Assembly (NCBI RefSeq): GCF_000315365.1
Contig: NZ_CAOS01000003.1
Coordinates: 310,001 to 374,000 of the forward strand
DNA from: Desulforamulus hydrothermalis Lam5 = DSM 18033
Lineage (GTDB): Bacteria > Bacillota > Desulfotomaculia > Desulfotomaculales > Desulfotomaculaceae
DNA: 64,000 bases
Direction of reading: 5' to 3'
Below the pieces are notes generated by a model. It was given only the letters and a program-made list of their open reading frames with translations. It had not been told where the DNA came from and did not search any database. Made by a program: the position numbers and the translations under genes. This document shows positions 15,893-25,264 of the stretch, piece by piece; within the stretch, counting starts at the first letter, position 1, and the number at the start of each line of letters is the position of its first letter.

Positions 15893-18800
15893 GGTTATCA
15901 CCCACACTTTCTTTAATCAACAACCACAGCTGCGGTTCTTCCTCATCAAATAACAGCCGATATGTATTATCCTCCAGCAAAGGGTCGAACTGGCAGACGG
16001 CTTTAAAGATACAGAAGGCACAGGCTGTTTCCCGGCCCCGCCGGTAGGGACTGACAGCAATTTCCCCTTGCATTATCCGGCGGCCGGCGGATTGTAAAGT
16101 TTGTTCCAGGTAGCTGCGCAGCAGGTTGAACTGCTCCGGGTCAATTACTTTGGACTTGCTGAAGAACTCACCGTTTTTTTTCAGCCCCACCGGCAGCAAA
16201 TCCGACTGCCCGTTTAATTGACTGTCCATGTGAGCGATCACCAGCGGATCCGCCAACAGTAACCCCTTCATTTTTAACTGCTTCAATAAGCTTTTGGCCG
16301 CTTCCTCTTCAGACAGCGGGCCGTTACTGGAAACAAAGGGGTTCCGGATACTGAAGTACAGCATGCCTGCCGGTAAGGCGGACTGCTGCACCAGGCGTTC
16401 GGCATGCAGCAGGGCCACATGCAAATAGGTAAGCAGCTGTAGTTGCAAGCCGTGTACAATACCTGCCAGATCAAGCACAGCTTGGCCTGACTTATAATCA
16501 ATCACCGTTAAATACAGCCGGCCGCCTGCAGCGGCACAGTCAATGCGGTCGATGCGGCCGTTCATTTCCATGCTGCACCGGTTGTCCAGATCGAAACTAA
16601 CCGGCGGCAACTCTGCATTCTCGCCAAAACCTATTTCCACCGCCACCGGGCGGAAAGTACCGCGCCGGGCATGCTCCCTTAAAGTCAGCACTGCCCTTTC
16701 TAAGGTTTTCTTTAATTTTCCGGTAAGATACCGGTAACGGGCGGTACTGAGAAGAATCTCGTTTTGCAGCCGGGGTGCCAGCTCATCAACAACCTCACCC
16801 ACCAGTTCTGCTGCCTGCTGTCTGGTTAGCCGGCCCCAGTCGGCAGCCTGCTCCTTAAGACGCAACGCAAATTCTTTCAGGGCGGCGTGATAAAACTGCC
16901 CCAGATCCGGCGCCGCCAGTTTAAATTGACGCCGCTCCTTAAGCTTCAAACCATGCCACAAAAAATGAGCAAAGGGACAGGCTGCAAAGCGTTCCAGTCT
17001 TGATACGCTGGCTTTCAGGCAGCTGCCGTACAGCCGCCGCCCCAGTCCGGAAGATAAGCGGGGTTCCCGGTTAACATGAAACAGCCCCGCCAGTACCCGC
17101 CGGCAGGTTTCCCGGTAGGACGGCTGCTCTGCAAACCAGGCATAAACATCCTGCCAAACCGGTGCCACCCGGCGCCCTGCTTTAACTTCCCGCAACATGG
17201 CCGCCAAATAAGATAAAGCGCGTTCCGGTGCAGCTATAAATGCCAGGTCGCCGGTGGGACAGGGCGGTTCCACCGGGGCCAGCCTTTCCTCAAGGCCCGG
17301 CAGCAGCTCCTTCACCCGGGTGACAACCTGAGAAGCAACCAAGGGCTTTCCTTCATCATCCGCCTGGGGATAACTTAACCACAAGGTCTGGCTGGCTCTG
17401 GTAAGAGCCACATAGACCAGATACTGTTCATCCAGAACCTGTCGCCGGGAATCGGGTGCCAGGGCAATACCGGCATTCCTTAAGACCTGGCGTTCCGTAT
17501 CGCTGAACAAGCCGTCTTCAGGCGGACGGGCCGGCAATACACCGTCATTAATTCCCAGTACCAGGGCCGCTTTTACATCAGGGTTGCGAGAACGCTCCAG
17601 GGTTCCCACCACCATCTGGTCCAACCCGGGCGGAATTAAACCCAGTTTTAATCCGGCCAGTCCGGCTTCCAGCACCTGGGCGTATTCTTCCAAAGTAAGC
17701 TGCTCATCACCCATGGCTCCGACAATTTCATCCAACAACTGAATAACGTTTTGCCAGAGCTGGGCGTGTTCCCTGGCCTCCACCAGGCGGCCCTGCTGCT
17801 CGGCCGTTTTAGCCCAGTTTTCCAACTGTTCCGCCACTCTTAACGATTCCAGCAGTTCAAACAAAGCAGCGGTAATTTCCCGTACGTTGGCAGCTTGCTG
17901 CACCTGTTGGCTGAAGTTTAAAAGCCAGCCAACAGCCTGGTAGCGCACCCGGTTGATTAAGGCTAATTCCTCTGCTTCCCACTCACTGCAGGCGGCTTCT
18001 TCATCCAGGGTGTAGCGCCGGCGGTAAGTCCAATCCCGCCCGTCCGTCCAGCGGGATCCCCGGATACCGTGTGCCAACACATAGTTTTCCAGCTTATCCA
18101 CCTCATCCCGCGCCACCGGCATCAGATCGGTCTTTAAACAGCGAAATACCGGCCCATAAGCCCATTGCTGGATGACCACTTCCAGGACACTGCGCAACAG
18201 CTCTACCAGCGGATGGTGCAGGACATTTCTTTTCTGGTCAATAAAATGCGGTATTCTATGATCTGTAAAAACGGTGTTGATTAAATGACTGTAATTATCC
18301 AAATCCCGTAAAACAACCACTATATCACGCCAGCGCAAGCCTTCATCCCGGCACAGCCTGATGATTTCCCGGGCAGCCGCCTCCACTTCCGCCCGGCGGT
18401 TGGCACAGGCCGTCAAACTTACTCCCGTAGCCTGCCGGCCGGGAAGGGCAGTGTAGCGAAAAAAATTTTTTTCCAGGTAGGCAATACCTTCACTGTGTTG
18501 AAAACGGGGCGGCGTTGCCGCCTGCAGCAAAACCGGCGGTTCCACCATTACCTTTAATTTGGCTGCCGTTTCGCACAGGGTATGATAGGTTTCTACGGTA
18601 GGATAAAAAAACTCCGCTGTATGGCATTTTTTATTTATGTAAACCGGATCAAAACACAGGGTGACATTAACCCGGTTAGCAGTTAATAACAATTGTTCTA
18701 TAACCCCGAATTCCTGGGGTGTAAAACCCGTAAAGCCGTCTAAATAAAGGTCGGCATTATGCAGCAAAGGAGCGCTGCCCAACCGTTCCGCCAGCAGGTT

Positions 18801-19352
18801 GAGGTAATCGTCCGGATCGGTAAACCTGCCGGCCAGCAGCTGTTCCATTTGGGCATATAGCAAACTTAAATCCTGCAGCTTATCCAGCATGGGGCTGCTG
18901 CCTTGCTTCTCCAGGCGCCGGATACCCTCAACCAGGTCATCCGGTTTAACCCGGTACATTTTCAATTCCGTGAGGGCGCCGGCCAGGCTGTCAGCAAAGC
19001 CGGGCTGCCGGGCTGCCCGGTGAAAAACCTTGAGCTCGGATTTTTTTTGTTCCAGAATATGCCGCAGCAACATGCGCTTGCCCAGTTCCCCCAGATGAGC
19101 CCTGGCTGCTCCCCCTGCTTCCTGCAGCACCCGCCAGGCCAGGCGGCGAAAGCTTAAAACCTGAGCCCGCACAATTCCCCGCAACCCCGGTGTGGATACC
19201 AGCAAGTATTCGTATTGAAAAGTGGCCTGTTCCGGCACCAGCAAAATAATAGGCGGGCCATCCTGGCTTTGCCGCAGCCGGCTGCGTATTTCCTCCAGAC
19301 AAACATGGCTTTTGCCGCTGCCTGCCCTGCCAATAATAAAACGAAGGCTCAC
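15885..19352 (-). CDS. addB: ATP-dependent helicase/nuclease subunit B
   Basis: 1155 aa. Nuclease and Chi-recognition partner of AddA. A Walker A motif GRAGSGKSHVC stands at the very N-terminus. The C-terminal nuclease has VIDYKSGQ. The iron-sulfur cysteines of AddB are visible: one in RFAACPFAHF and three in CAFCIFKAVC. Starts at GTG after GGAGGGAATGC. Its end overlaps addA, so the pair is translationally coupled. Confidence 0.95.
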   Translation of the reverse strand: MSLRFIIGRAGSGKSHVCLEEIRSRLRQSQDGPPIILLVPEQATFQYEYLLVSTPGLRGIVRAQVLSFRRLAWRVLQEAGGAARAHLGELGKRMLLRHILEQKKSELKVFHRAARQPGFADSLAGALTELKMYRVKPDDLVEGIRRLEKQGSSPMLDKLQDLSLLYAQMEQLLAGRFTDPDDYLNLLAERLGSAPLLHNADLYLDGFTGFTPQEFGVIEQLLLTANRVNVTLCFDPVYINKKCHTAEFFYPTVETYHTLCETAAKLKVMVEPPVLLQAATPPRFQHSEGIAYLEKNFFRYTALPGRQATGVSLTACANRRAEVEAAAREIIRLCRDEGLRWRDIVVVLRDLDNYSHLINTVFTDHRIPHFIDQKRNVLHHPLVELLRSVLEVVIQQWAYGPVFRCLKTDLMPVARDEVDKLENYVLAHGIRGSRWTDGRDWTYRRRYTLDEEAACSEWEAEELALINRVRYQAVGWLLNFSQQVQQAANVREITAALFELLESLRVAEQLENWAKTAEQQGRLVEAREHAQLWQNVIQLLDEIVGAMGDEQLTLEEYAQVLEAGLAGLKLGLIPPGLDQMVVGTLERSRNPDVKAALVLGINDGVLPARPPEDGLFSDTERQVLRNAGIALAPDSRRQVLDEQYLVYVALTRASQTLWLSYPQADDEGKPLVASQVVTRVKELLPGLEERLAPVEPPCPTGDLAFIAAPERALSYLAAMLREVKAGRRVAPVWQDVYAWFAEQPSYRETCRRVLAGLFHVNREPRLSSGLGRRLYGSCLKASVSRLERFAACPFAHFLWHGLKLKERRQFKLAAPDLGQFYHAALKEFALRLKEQAADWGRLTRQQAAELVGEVVDELAPRLQNEILLSTARYRYLTGKLKKTLERAVLTLREHARRGTFRPVAVEIGFGENAELPPVSFDLDNRCSMEMNGRIDRIDCAAAGGRLYLTVIDYKSGQAVLDLAGIVHGLQLQLLTYLHVALLHAERLVQQSALPAGMLYFSIRNPFVSSNGPLSEEEAAKSLLKQLKMKGLLLADPLVIAHMDSQLNGQSDLLPVGLKKNGEFFSKSKVIDPEQFNLLRSYLEQTLQSAGRRIMQGEIAVSPYRRGRETACAFCIFKAVCQFDPLLEDNTYRLLFDEEEPQLWLLIKESVGDNHA

Positions 19353-19420
19353 CGCATTCCCTCCTTACCGCAACTGAATAACATTTCGCCTCACAAAAAC
19401 AAACCCTTTCCAGCCAACTA

Positions 19421-19444
19421 AAAAACCCCGGCAACAGGCCGGGG
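19421..19444 (-). terminator. Intrinsic terminator for the DMT gene
   Basis: CCCCGGC/GCCGGGG hairpin followed on the minus strand by six T. It lies downstream of the DMT exporter but is separated from its stop codon by repeat element A, which abuts the hairpin. Confidence 0.7.
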
Positions 19445-19445
19445 C

Positions 19446-19522
19446 CGGAGTGTTGACAAACCTTGCCGGTGGTTTATGATCTCCTTTAGCTCCGGTCTTT
19501 CGCACCGACAGCGCTATGATTC
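19446..19522 (+). repeat. Terminator-associated repeat, copy A (partial)
   Basis: Begins GGAGTGTTGACAAAC, then continues with CGGTGGTTTATGATC and CTCCGGTCTTTCGCACC up to CGACAGCGCTATGATT. This matches one end (reverse complement) of the 266-bp element at 47211-47476. The other end is missing or too diverged to see. It starts directly beside a terminator hairpin. Confidence 0.7.
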
Positions 19523-19558
19523 GTCCACTCGTAATCCGAGTCGCTTCAAATATACGGG

Positions 19559-20446
19559 TTACTCACTGCCGGCAGTTTGTTTCATGTTATAGTAAACACC
19601 GGCCATAATTAACAGGCTGCCAATGAAAAACGAACCGCTAAGATGTTCGTCCAGGAAAAACCAGCCCAGCAGCGTCCCTACCACCGGCTGCAGGAAAAAA
19701 AATAACCCCGCCTGGTGGGAAGGCACCAGAGCTAAACCCTTATTCCAGCTAAAAAAAGCCAGGGCGGTTGAAATAATACCTATGTAAAGTACACTCAAGA
19801 CAATCGGCAGTTGAAGCAAATCCGCCGGTGACCATTGCCCGTACTCAAAATAAAGGCAGGGAAAAGTAAACAAGGTGGCTATCAAAATACCCCAGGTGGT
19901 TATTTGCAGCGGTGAGTAAACAGTTGATACCTTGCGCGAGATAACCGAGTAATAACCCCAGCAAAGGGCAGCGCCCAACAAAAACAAGTTGCCTGCCAGG
20001 GCTGATGGTTCTCCCTGCCGCCCCGGTACCCCTACCACCACCAGCACACCGGCCAGAGCCACCGCCATAGCAACCGCCTGCTTAACAGTCAGCCTCTCCT
20101 TTAAAATAACAACCGCAAAGGCGGACAAAAACACCGGTGACAGGGTGGTTATCACCGCACCCATATGGGCGGAAGACAGCTTGGTACCGATAAACTGGGC
20201 AGCAATTGAAAAAAAATAACCTACCAAACCCACTTGCAAGATTAACCCTCTGGCTGTGTCAGGCAGCAGTTTTTCTTGTTTCCGCCATAAGATCCCGACC
20301 AGCAGCAGGGCAGCAACCAGGTAGCGCAAAAACAATAAAGTAAAAGGGGGAACGGTAGCCAGGGCAAACTTGCTTACTACATACATACCCCCCCAGATCG
20401 CAGCGGCCAGCGATAGATATAACGCGCCGCCAATCATTGAATTCAT
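19559..20446 (-). CDS. DMT-superfamily (EamA) transporter
   Basis: 295 aa with about ten membrane segments in two EamA repeats; typical family phrases are LAAAIWGGMYVVSK near the N-terminus and FFLDEHLSGSFFIGSLLI near the C-terminus. The start is M-N-S-M-I-G-G: GGAGGT is 6 bp upstream of this ATG, while the ATG two codons earlier is too close. Members export metabolites or amino acids; the substrate cannot be told. Confidence 0.87.
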   Translation of the reverse strand: MNSMIGGALYLSLAAAIWGGMYVVSKFALATVPPFTLLFLRYLVAALLLVGILWRKQEKLLPDTARGLILQVGLVGYFFSIAAQFIGTKLSSAHMGAVITTLSPVFLSAFAVVILKERLTVKQAVAMAVALAGVLVVVGVPGRQGEPSALAGNLFLLGAALCWGYYSVISRKVSTVYSPLQITTWGILIATLFTFPCLYFEYGQWSPADLLQLPIVLSVLYIGIISTALAFFSWNKGLALVPSHQAGLFFFLQPVVGTLLGWFFLDEHLSGSFFIGSLLIMAGVYYNMKQTAGSE

Positions 20447-20504
20447 GTTCATACCTCCCGTTATGAGACAGCCGGTATGACTTGCCGGGCATATTAGACC
20501 TGTC

Positions 20505-20849
20505 TTATTTTTTCCCCGCCGTTTTGGCGGCAGTTTTTTTCTTGCCCACTGCATTGACCGCAGTTAAAATAACCTGTCGCCCCTCTCTGCTAACTTCGAT
20601 CCGATAATCGATTATTCCTTCTTTATACAACTGAACCTTTAGCTCCAGCAGCGCTTTTCCCACCTGCTCCTGTAACTCAGGGGTAAAAAATGAATGAATG
20701 CCTTCCCTGGCCGGCCCTTTGGATTGCGGCTTAGCTGCCGGCCGGCTCACCTCTGTATCCTGCCAAGCATTCTCAAAAGTGATTTCTTCTTTGTAGTTAG
20801 CCAGCATTTCTTCATCACTAAGGTTTTTTCTTATTTTGATTTTCCCCAT
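20505..20849 (-). CDS. Small basic protein of unknown function
   Basis: 114 aa starting M-G-K-I-K-I-R-K after GGGTGAGGATA. No signal or membrane segment. The C-terminal half has a helix (TPELQEQVGKALLELKVQL) and an alternating beta-like segment, then a Lys/Ala-rich tail KKKTAAKTAGKK that could bind nucleic acid. It lies upstream of the DMT gene on the same strand. Function not recognised. Confidence 0.65.
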   Translation of the reverse strand: MGKIKIRKNLSDEEMLANYKEEITFENAWQDTEVSRPAAKPQSKGPAREGIHSFFTPELQEQVGKALLELKVQLYKEGIIDYRIEVSREGRQVILTAVNAVGKKKTAAKTAGKK

Positions 20850-21086
20850 TATCCTCACCCGTAGTTTTTTACTCACCATTATAAAAGAAAATAAAACATC
20901 CTGCCAGATGATAACAGCAACTCTTAATTTGTTCAACATGTAGCAATTTGTAAAATTTTACATAATATATTGGTAAATATTTCTAATTTGTCTGTTGCTT
21001 TTTTCTCATTGATATGCTTGTCCTGCTTGAGATACAATAAAAATAACGGTTTTTTATGACACATTATGTAAAAAAAGGAGACAGTT

Positions 21087-21827
21087 ATGATATTTAATAA
21101 AAAAATTGTCTGCAGTTTCATCCTGGCGGGGCTTTTGTTTTTTAACAATACAGCCTTTGCCGGTAACTTTTATACCGTAAAAAAAGGCGATAGCCTTTGG
21201 AGTATTTCTCAAGCATACGGCACTACAGTGGAAGAACTAAAAAGAGCCAACCGCTTAACCGGCGATAATTTATCCATTGGCCAGCGGTTGCTTATTTCTT
21301 ATCCGGTTTTAACTTCCCGTGGCCCAGCAAAATCGCCGTTACCTGACTGGTTGGCAGTTACCTCCGCTGTGCCTGCCGCCGACCAGGCAAGCCAAGTGTC
21401 CCAGGATCAACAGCCAACTGTCGAACTGGTTGACTGGTTTACTGAAGGAAAAAAGTTATTGCAAAGCGGCGTAATTTTTTCGGTGGCTGACTGCGCCACC
21501 GGTGCCCAACTTCAATTAAAGGTTTTGAGTGCCGGTAATCATTGCGATATTGAACCGGCATCACAGGCAGATACAAATGCCATGCTGAGGCTGTTTGGCC
21601 AGTGGACCTGGTCACCCCGTCCGGTGGTGATCCAAATTAACGGCCGCCGCATTGCCGGTTCTCTTTCCGGTATGCCACACAGCATCGATACCACACCGGA
21701 CAACGGTGTTGAGGGGCATTTTGATCTTTACCTGCATAACAGCCGCCCCCACGGCAGCGGCGTCTCCCAAAGTTATGTACAGCAGCATTATGCTGCCGTT
21801 GCCAAGTCGGCAGGGTCAGATAATTAA
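21087..21827 (+). CDS. Secreted LysM-domain protein
   Basis: 246 aa. A signal peptide (about residues 1-26, ending at NTAFAGN) is followed at once by one LysM domain, FYTVKKGDSLWSISQAYG onward, which binds peptidoglycan or chitin-like glycans. A linker precedes a C-terminal region (about 120-235) with SVADCATGAQLQLKVLS and a GMPHSIDTTPDN segment, known from other Firmicute LysM proteins but of unclear function. Strong AAAAGGAG ribosome site. CATTATGTA at 25 bp upstream could be a sporulation-type -10. It opens the probable spore-surface locus. Confidence 0.85.
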   Translation: MIFNKKIVCSFILAGLLFFNNTAFAGNFYTVKKGDSLWSISQAYGTTVEELKRANRLTGDNLSIGQRLLISYPVLTSRGPAKSPLPDWLAVTSAVPAADQASQVSQDQQPTVELVDWFTEGKKLLQSGVIFSVADCATGAQLQLKVLSAGNHCDIEPASQADTNAMLRLFGQWTWSPRPVVIQINGRRIAGSLSGMPHSIDTTPDNGVEGHFDLYLHNSRPHGSGVSQSYVQQHYAAVAKSAGSDN

Positions 21828-21859
21828 GTTTGTTTTTTATGATGTTTGTTTATAGCGGT

Positions 21860-21890
21860 GCTGTTTTCCCTGAGAAAACAGCATTTTTCA
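21860..21890 (+). terminator. Intrinsic terminator
   Basis: GCTGTTTTC/GAAAACAGC stem followed by ATTTTTCATTTT. Confidence 0.85.
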
Positions 21891-21927
21891 TTTTATAGAG
21901 ATAATTAATAACCGGATTGGCTGTAGT

Positions 21928-21945
21928 TGAATAGCATGTAATAAA
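21928..21945 (+). promoter_or_regulatory. Promoter-like motif of CsxC-like gene 1
   Basis: TGAATAGCATGTAATAAA. The same TGAATAnCATGnnnTA pattern lies before the other two CsxC-like genes, always 34-36 bp from the CATG to the start codon. CATGnnnTA resembles a SigK-type -10 (CATAnnnTA). Confidence 0.5.
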
Positions 21946-21970
21946 CATTTTTTTGAAGGAGGGATAAGTC

Positions 21971-23089
21971 GTGTTCAATTTTAAGACTGATTTTTTCAGT
22001 CAACCTAAAGTTGGACAGATCATAGAAACAAACCAAGAAAGCGACATGCAAGCAACGACAATAGCGGAACTGCCTGAATCAGCTGAGTTGCCGCTGTCGG
22101 CACAAAGTGAAGCGGCAGAACAAGCGAATCCGGCAAGGGATGCGGTTGATGCCGTCTACCAGGAATTAACAGCATGGCCGGAATTGCCTGATGCATTAAC
22201 TGAACCGCCCGAGTCCACCGTAACAGAAACCAGAGTTTTTTATCACCCGGGATGTATCGATACCGCCGGAGCCAATTTGCTCAGTTGCGATAATACACCG
22301 GTGCCTGTTACGGGCCTGCCGGGGGATGTTGTTGCTAAACTGCCCGTGGTGCTGGCGGAACTAAGTATCCGGGTCAATGTGGATGCCAAGGTTGACCTGC
22401 CGGAACAGGCACTGGAAATCAAAGAAATCAACAAATCTGTTAAACTTACCCAATGCCTGGTATTACAAGATCCGGAAGAAACCATCCCACCCCTGCTCTT
22501 TCTTAAGGGATTTATCCGCAAGAACATTAATTATGCTGCAAAGGATTGTTCCCACCAGGCCGGTACCTGCGGCGATATACGCCACTGCACTGTGGATGTG
22601 CCTTTTAGCTGTACCACGCCGGTAGTATTTAACGGCACCCCGCCGGTTGTCCCACTGGTCAATACGGTATCAGAGTTTCAGTATTTTCGGCGGGAAGATT
22701 TACCTAACAGCCGGTTCTCTGAAAAGGATGAATTATTGTCAGGAGATTTATCCGAGTTTAATCAGGTTACCCAGGAATTCTATAATGAACTGCCTTATGG
22801 TGAATTAGTCAGCGCCCGTATTGTAGAATATGACGAATTTATCAAGGGCGACGCCAAAGCCGCCCAGCTGCCCCCGGGCGAGCAGGAGTTTTTTGCTTTA
22901 GAGCAAAAAATGGTGCTGCTGTTAACCATTAAAATTTTACAAAAACAACAGGTTTACATTCCCCCTACCCCTAGCGCACCGGCACCCTCTCCGAACAGCG
23001 ACCTGGACAGTGGTCTGCCGCCCGTGGATGAATCGGAAACTTCCGAACCGGCAACCGGCGATCAAGACAAACCTGCGACTGCCACATAA
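21971..23089 (+). CDS. CsxC/SPOCS-like spore coat protein, paralog 1
   Basis: 372 aa from GTG after GAAGGAGGG. A variable acidic N-terminus (about 1-110) precedes the conserved domain shared with the two following genes: LPVVLAELSIRVNV, an LPEQALEIKEI segment, KSVKLTQCLVLQD, LKGFIRKNINYA, CGDIRHCTVDVPFSC, and a C-terminal SARIVEYDEF. The KGFIRKNI-type beta strands resemble the SPOCS domain (DUF3794) and CsxC-type proteins of clostridial spore surfaces. Conserved cysteines suggest disulfide cross-linking. A Pro/Glu/Asp-rich tail ends the protein. No signal peptide, which fits assembly from the mother cell. Confidence 0.75.
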   Translation: MFNFKTDFFSQPKVGQIIETNQESDMQATTIAELPESAELPLSAQSEAAEQANPARDAVDAVYQELTAWPELPDALTEPPESTVTETRVFYHPGCIDTAGANLLSCDNTPVPVTGLPGDVVAKLPVVLAELSIRVNVDAKVDLPEQALEIKEINKSVKLTQCLVLQDPEETIPPLLFLKGFIRKNINYAAKDCSHQAGTCGDIRHCTVDVPFSCTTPVVFNGTPPVVPLVNTVSEFQYFRREDLPNSRFSEKDELLSGDLSEFNQVTQEFYNELPYGELVSARIVEYDEFIKGDAKAAQLPPGEQEFFALEQKMVLLLTIKILQKQQVYIPPTPSAPAPSPNSDLDSGLPPVDESETSEPATGDQDKPATAT

Positions 23090-23170
23090 AATCAAGTTGA
23101 CGGAAAAACCAAGTAATACCGACATATTTTGGCGGTACAGTTTAAAAAATGTAACCCGCTTCGAGACACC

Positions 23171-23190
23171 TGAATATCATGCACTATAAA
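23171..23190 (+). promoter_or_regulatory. Promoter-like motif of CsxC-like gene 2
   Basis: TGAATATCATGCACTATAAA, same pattern and distance (CATG 36 bp from the ATG) as in the neighbouring paralogs. Confidence 0.5.
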
Positions 23191-23212
23191 ACTATAAAGG
23201 GGGATTTCATGA

Positions 23213-23998
23213 ATGTCCAAAAATGACTTGCTCGATCTGCCCCAGGATGACCGGGGAAAAAGCAAGAGTTACGCCACAGCCGCTTGCGTCAATGTATCCG
23301 GCGGGACCCAACCGGAATGTGTAAGCACCACCGCTCCCATAACTTATATCAGAGGTCCGGTAACTGTAAAAATACCCGTTGTACTGGCTGAACTAACGGT
23401 ACAAGTGAACTTGAATTCTATGATTACCCTGCCTGAACCTGCCCTGGAAATTAAAAGAATTAAAAAACGTTTAAAGGTAACCCAGTGTTTGCTGCTGCAG
23501 GATACCAATGTACTGTTCCTCAAGGGTTTTGTTCGTAAAAACATTGAATATGCTACCCGCAGCTGTGCAAACGCCGAAGGCGTTTGCGGTGACATCCGTC
23601 ACTGCACTGTTGACGTACCCTTCAGTTGCTCAACACCTGTCACTTTTAACGGGGCTACACCGGCCACACTTAATTTAAATACACGGGAAGAGTTTGAATT
23701 TTTCCGTACCCAGGATCTGTCAGACCGGGAGTTTGCTGAAAAAGACTTCTTGCTGTCCGGTGACATGTCAGAGTTTAACCAGATCAGCCAGGAATATTTC
23801 AATGAACTGCCCTTCTGTGAACTAATCAGCGCCCGCATTGTGGAGTATGATGAGCTAATCAACCGTATACGGCCCGCCCATACCAAACTGCCCTTTGAAG
23901 AAAAAGAGTTCAAACAAATTGAAGAAAAAATGGTGCTTTTTATTACCCTGAAGATCTTACAAAACCAACAGGTAATAGTGCCTTCACAAAGCACTTAA
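23213..23998 (+). CDS. CsxC/SPOCS-like spore coat protein, paralog 2
   Basis: 261 aa. The ATG at 23213 follows AAAGGGGG; an overlapping ATG 4 bp upstream gives only a few codons. It has the same domain as its neighbours with the motifs PVVLAELTVQVNL, LPEPALEIKRI, FLKGFVRKNIEYAT, CGDIRHCTVDVPFSC and LISARIVEYDEL. It lacks the long acidic N-terminus and the Pro-rich tail of paralog 1. The own promoter-like motif and a following hairpin suggest it is transcribed singly. Role inferred: structural protein of the spore surface. Confidence 0.75.
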   Translation: MSKNDLLDLPQDDRGKSKSYATAACVNVSGGTQPECVSTTAPITYIRGPVTVKIPVVLAELTVQVNLNSMITLPEPALEIKRIKKRLKVTQCLLLQDTNVLFLKGFVRKNIEYATRSCANAEGVCGDIRHCTVDVPFSCSTPVTFNGATPATLNLNTREEFEFFRTQDLSDREFAEKDFLLSGDMSEFNQISQEYFNELPFCELISARIVEYDELINRIRPAHTKLPFEEKEFKQIEEKMVLFITLKILQNQQVIVPSQST

Positions 23999-24007
23999 GT
24001 TATTTGT

Positions 24008-24046
24008 GGGAAGTAACCACAGCAAGCCGCTGCCAGGTTGCTTCCC
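24008..24046 (+). terminator. Terminator-like hairpin
   Basis: GGGAAGTAACC/GGTTGCTTCCC, one G-U pair, followed by a pyrimidine-rich stretch. Ends CsxC-like gene 2. Confidence 0.6.
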
Positions 24047-24345
24047 TTCTTACCTTCTTATAGCAACCCCATTATCATGCCATTTCCTTTGTTTCCATTA
24101 TTTTACTTTCAATGTATGCAGTCTTTTTCTTTTTGCTACTGTGCCACGCATTTTTTGTTTTTATAGAATTAGCTAAATCCTTCTTTGCTCACCCAACTAT
24201 CAGTGTTTGCCAATTCTTTGGCCGAAGTGCACCAACTCTGGTTTTCCACATCCTTTATCTACAGTGGGGACGGTTCATAAAACCACCGCCGGCAATTCTT
24301 CTATCTGGTTTTTTTTCCATAAAAAGTAACATAAAATATTTTCCC
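24047..24345. other. Intergenic stretch, possible repeat remnant
   Basis: No gene supported; the open frame here is T-rich and without a ribosome site. GGTTCATAAAACCACCG at about 24269-24285 resembles the inner arm of the terminator-associated repeats and may be a decayed copy. Confidence 0.3.
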
Positions 24346-24363
24346 TGAATAACATGCAGTAAA
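24346..24363 (+). promoter_or_regulatory. Promoter-like motif of CsxC-like gene 3
   Basis: TGAATAACATGCAGTAAA; CATG lies 34 bp from the start codon, as in the two paralogs upstream. Confidence 0.5.
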
Positions 24364-24386
24364 ATAATTAAAGGAGGATTGCCACC

Positions 24387-25154
24387 ATGTCTGGATGCTT
24401 CCCACCCCACAAACCCTGTGGCAAAGTGGTCACCGGCGGCGTGCAGCCCGAATGTGCCAGTGTTACGGTTCCCATTACCGGACTGTCAAGCGGCGCCACA
24501 GTTAAAATACCGGTAGTGCTGGCTGAATTGACGATCCAGGTAAATATCAATTCAATTGTAACCCTGCCGGAACCGGCTTTGGAAATTAAGGACATTAAAA
24601 AACGCGTTAAGGTAACTCAATGCTTGCTGCTGCAAGACCCGGCAGCCCCCGGCGGGCCCGCTACCCTTTCGATTAAAGGCTTTGTACGCAAGAACATTGA
24701 TTATGCCACTCGCCTTTGCGCCAATTTAGAAGGGGTTTGCGGCGATATCCGGCACTGTACGGTTGACGTACCCTTTAGCTGCATGACGCAGGTTGTCTTT
24801 AACGGCGCCACACCCGCTTCCATTCTGGTAAATACAACCGAAGAATTTGAGTTTTTCCGCAGTCAACCACTCAAAGGCCATGGTTTCGCCGAAAAAGACC
24901 GCTTGCTGTCAGGCGATCTTTCCGAGTTTAACCAGGTAAGCCAGGAATTTTTCAACGAGCTGCCTTTCTGTGAGTTAATCAGTGCCCGTATTGTTGAGTT
25001 TGACGAATATCTCAACCGCCGGCGTCCTAAGACCTGTGCTTTGCCCTTTGAGGAAAAAGAATTCAGGCAAGTGGAAGAAAAAATGGTGCTTTATCTTACC
25101 CTTAAAATTCTGCAAAATCAACAAGTGGCCATCCCCCCCTTGGGTCCCGGTTAA
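24387..25154 (+). CDS. CsxC/SPOCS-like spore coat protein, paralog 3
   Basis: 255 aa starting at ATG after AAAGGAGGATT. Closest to paralog 2 through the whole length: PVVLAELTIQVNI, LPEPALEIKDI, SIKGFVRKNIDYAT, CGDIRHCTVDVPFSC and LISARIVEFDEY. A Gly/Pro/Ala insert (AAPGGPA) sits where paralog 2 is shorter. Cysteine positions are conserved among the three. A strong terminator follows. Tandem placement and the similarity point to local gene duplication. Confidence 0.75.
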   Translation: MSGCFPPHKPCGKVVTGGVQPECASVTVPITGLSSGATVKIPVVLAELTIQVNINSIVTLPEPALEIKDIKKRVKVTQCLLLQDPAAPGGPATLSIKGFVRKNIDYATRLCANLEGVCGDIRHCTVDVPFSCMTQVVFNGATPASILVNTTEEFEFFRSQPLKGHGFAEKDRLLSGDLSEFNQVSQEFFNELPFCELISARIVEFDEYLNRRRPKTCALPFEEKEFRQVEEKMVLYLTLKILQNQQVAIPPLGPG

Positions 25155-25167
25155 AATGCAGCCAAAA

Positions 25168-25196
25168 ACACTCGAAACCCTTTCGAGTGTTTTTTT
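25168..25196 (+). terminator. Intrinsic terminator
   Basis: Perfect stem ACACTCGAAA/TTTCGAGTGT with a short loop and six T. Confidence 0.9.
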
Positions 25197-25264
25197 ATGG
25201 TTAAAGTAACCGAATTGCCTGCACAGGAATAAATTAACATTAAATATATGCAAGGAGGTTGCCT

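Noticed and set aside
24112-24348. Plus-strand frame between CsxC-like genes 2 and 3
   Set aside because: T-rich and Phe-rich translation, no ribosome site, and it overlaps a possible repeat remnant and the next promoter motif.
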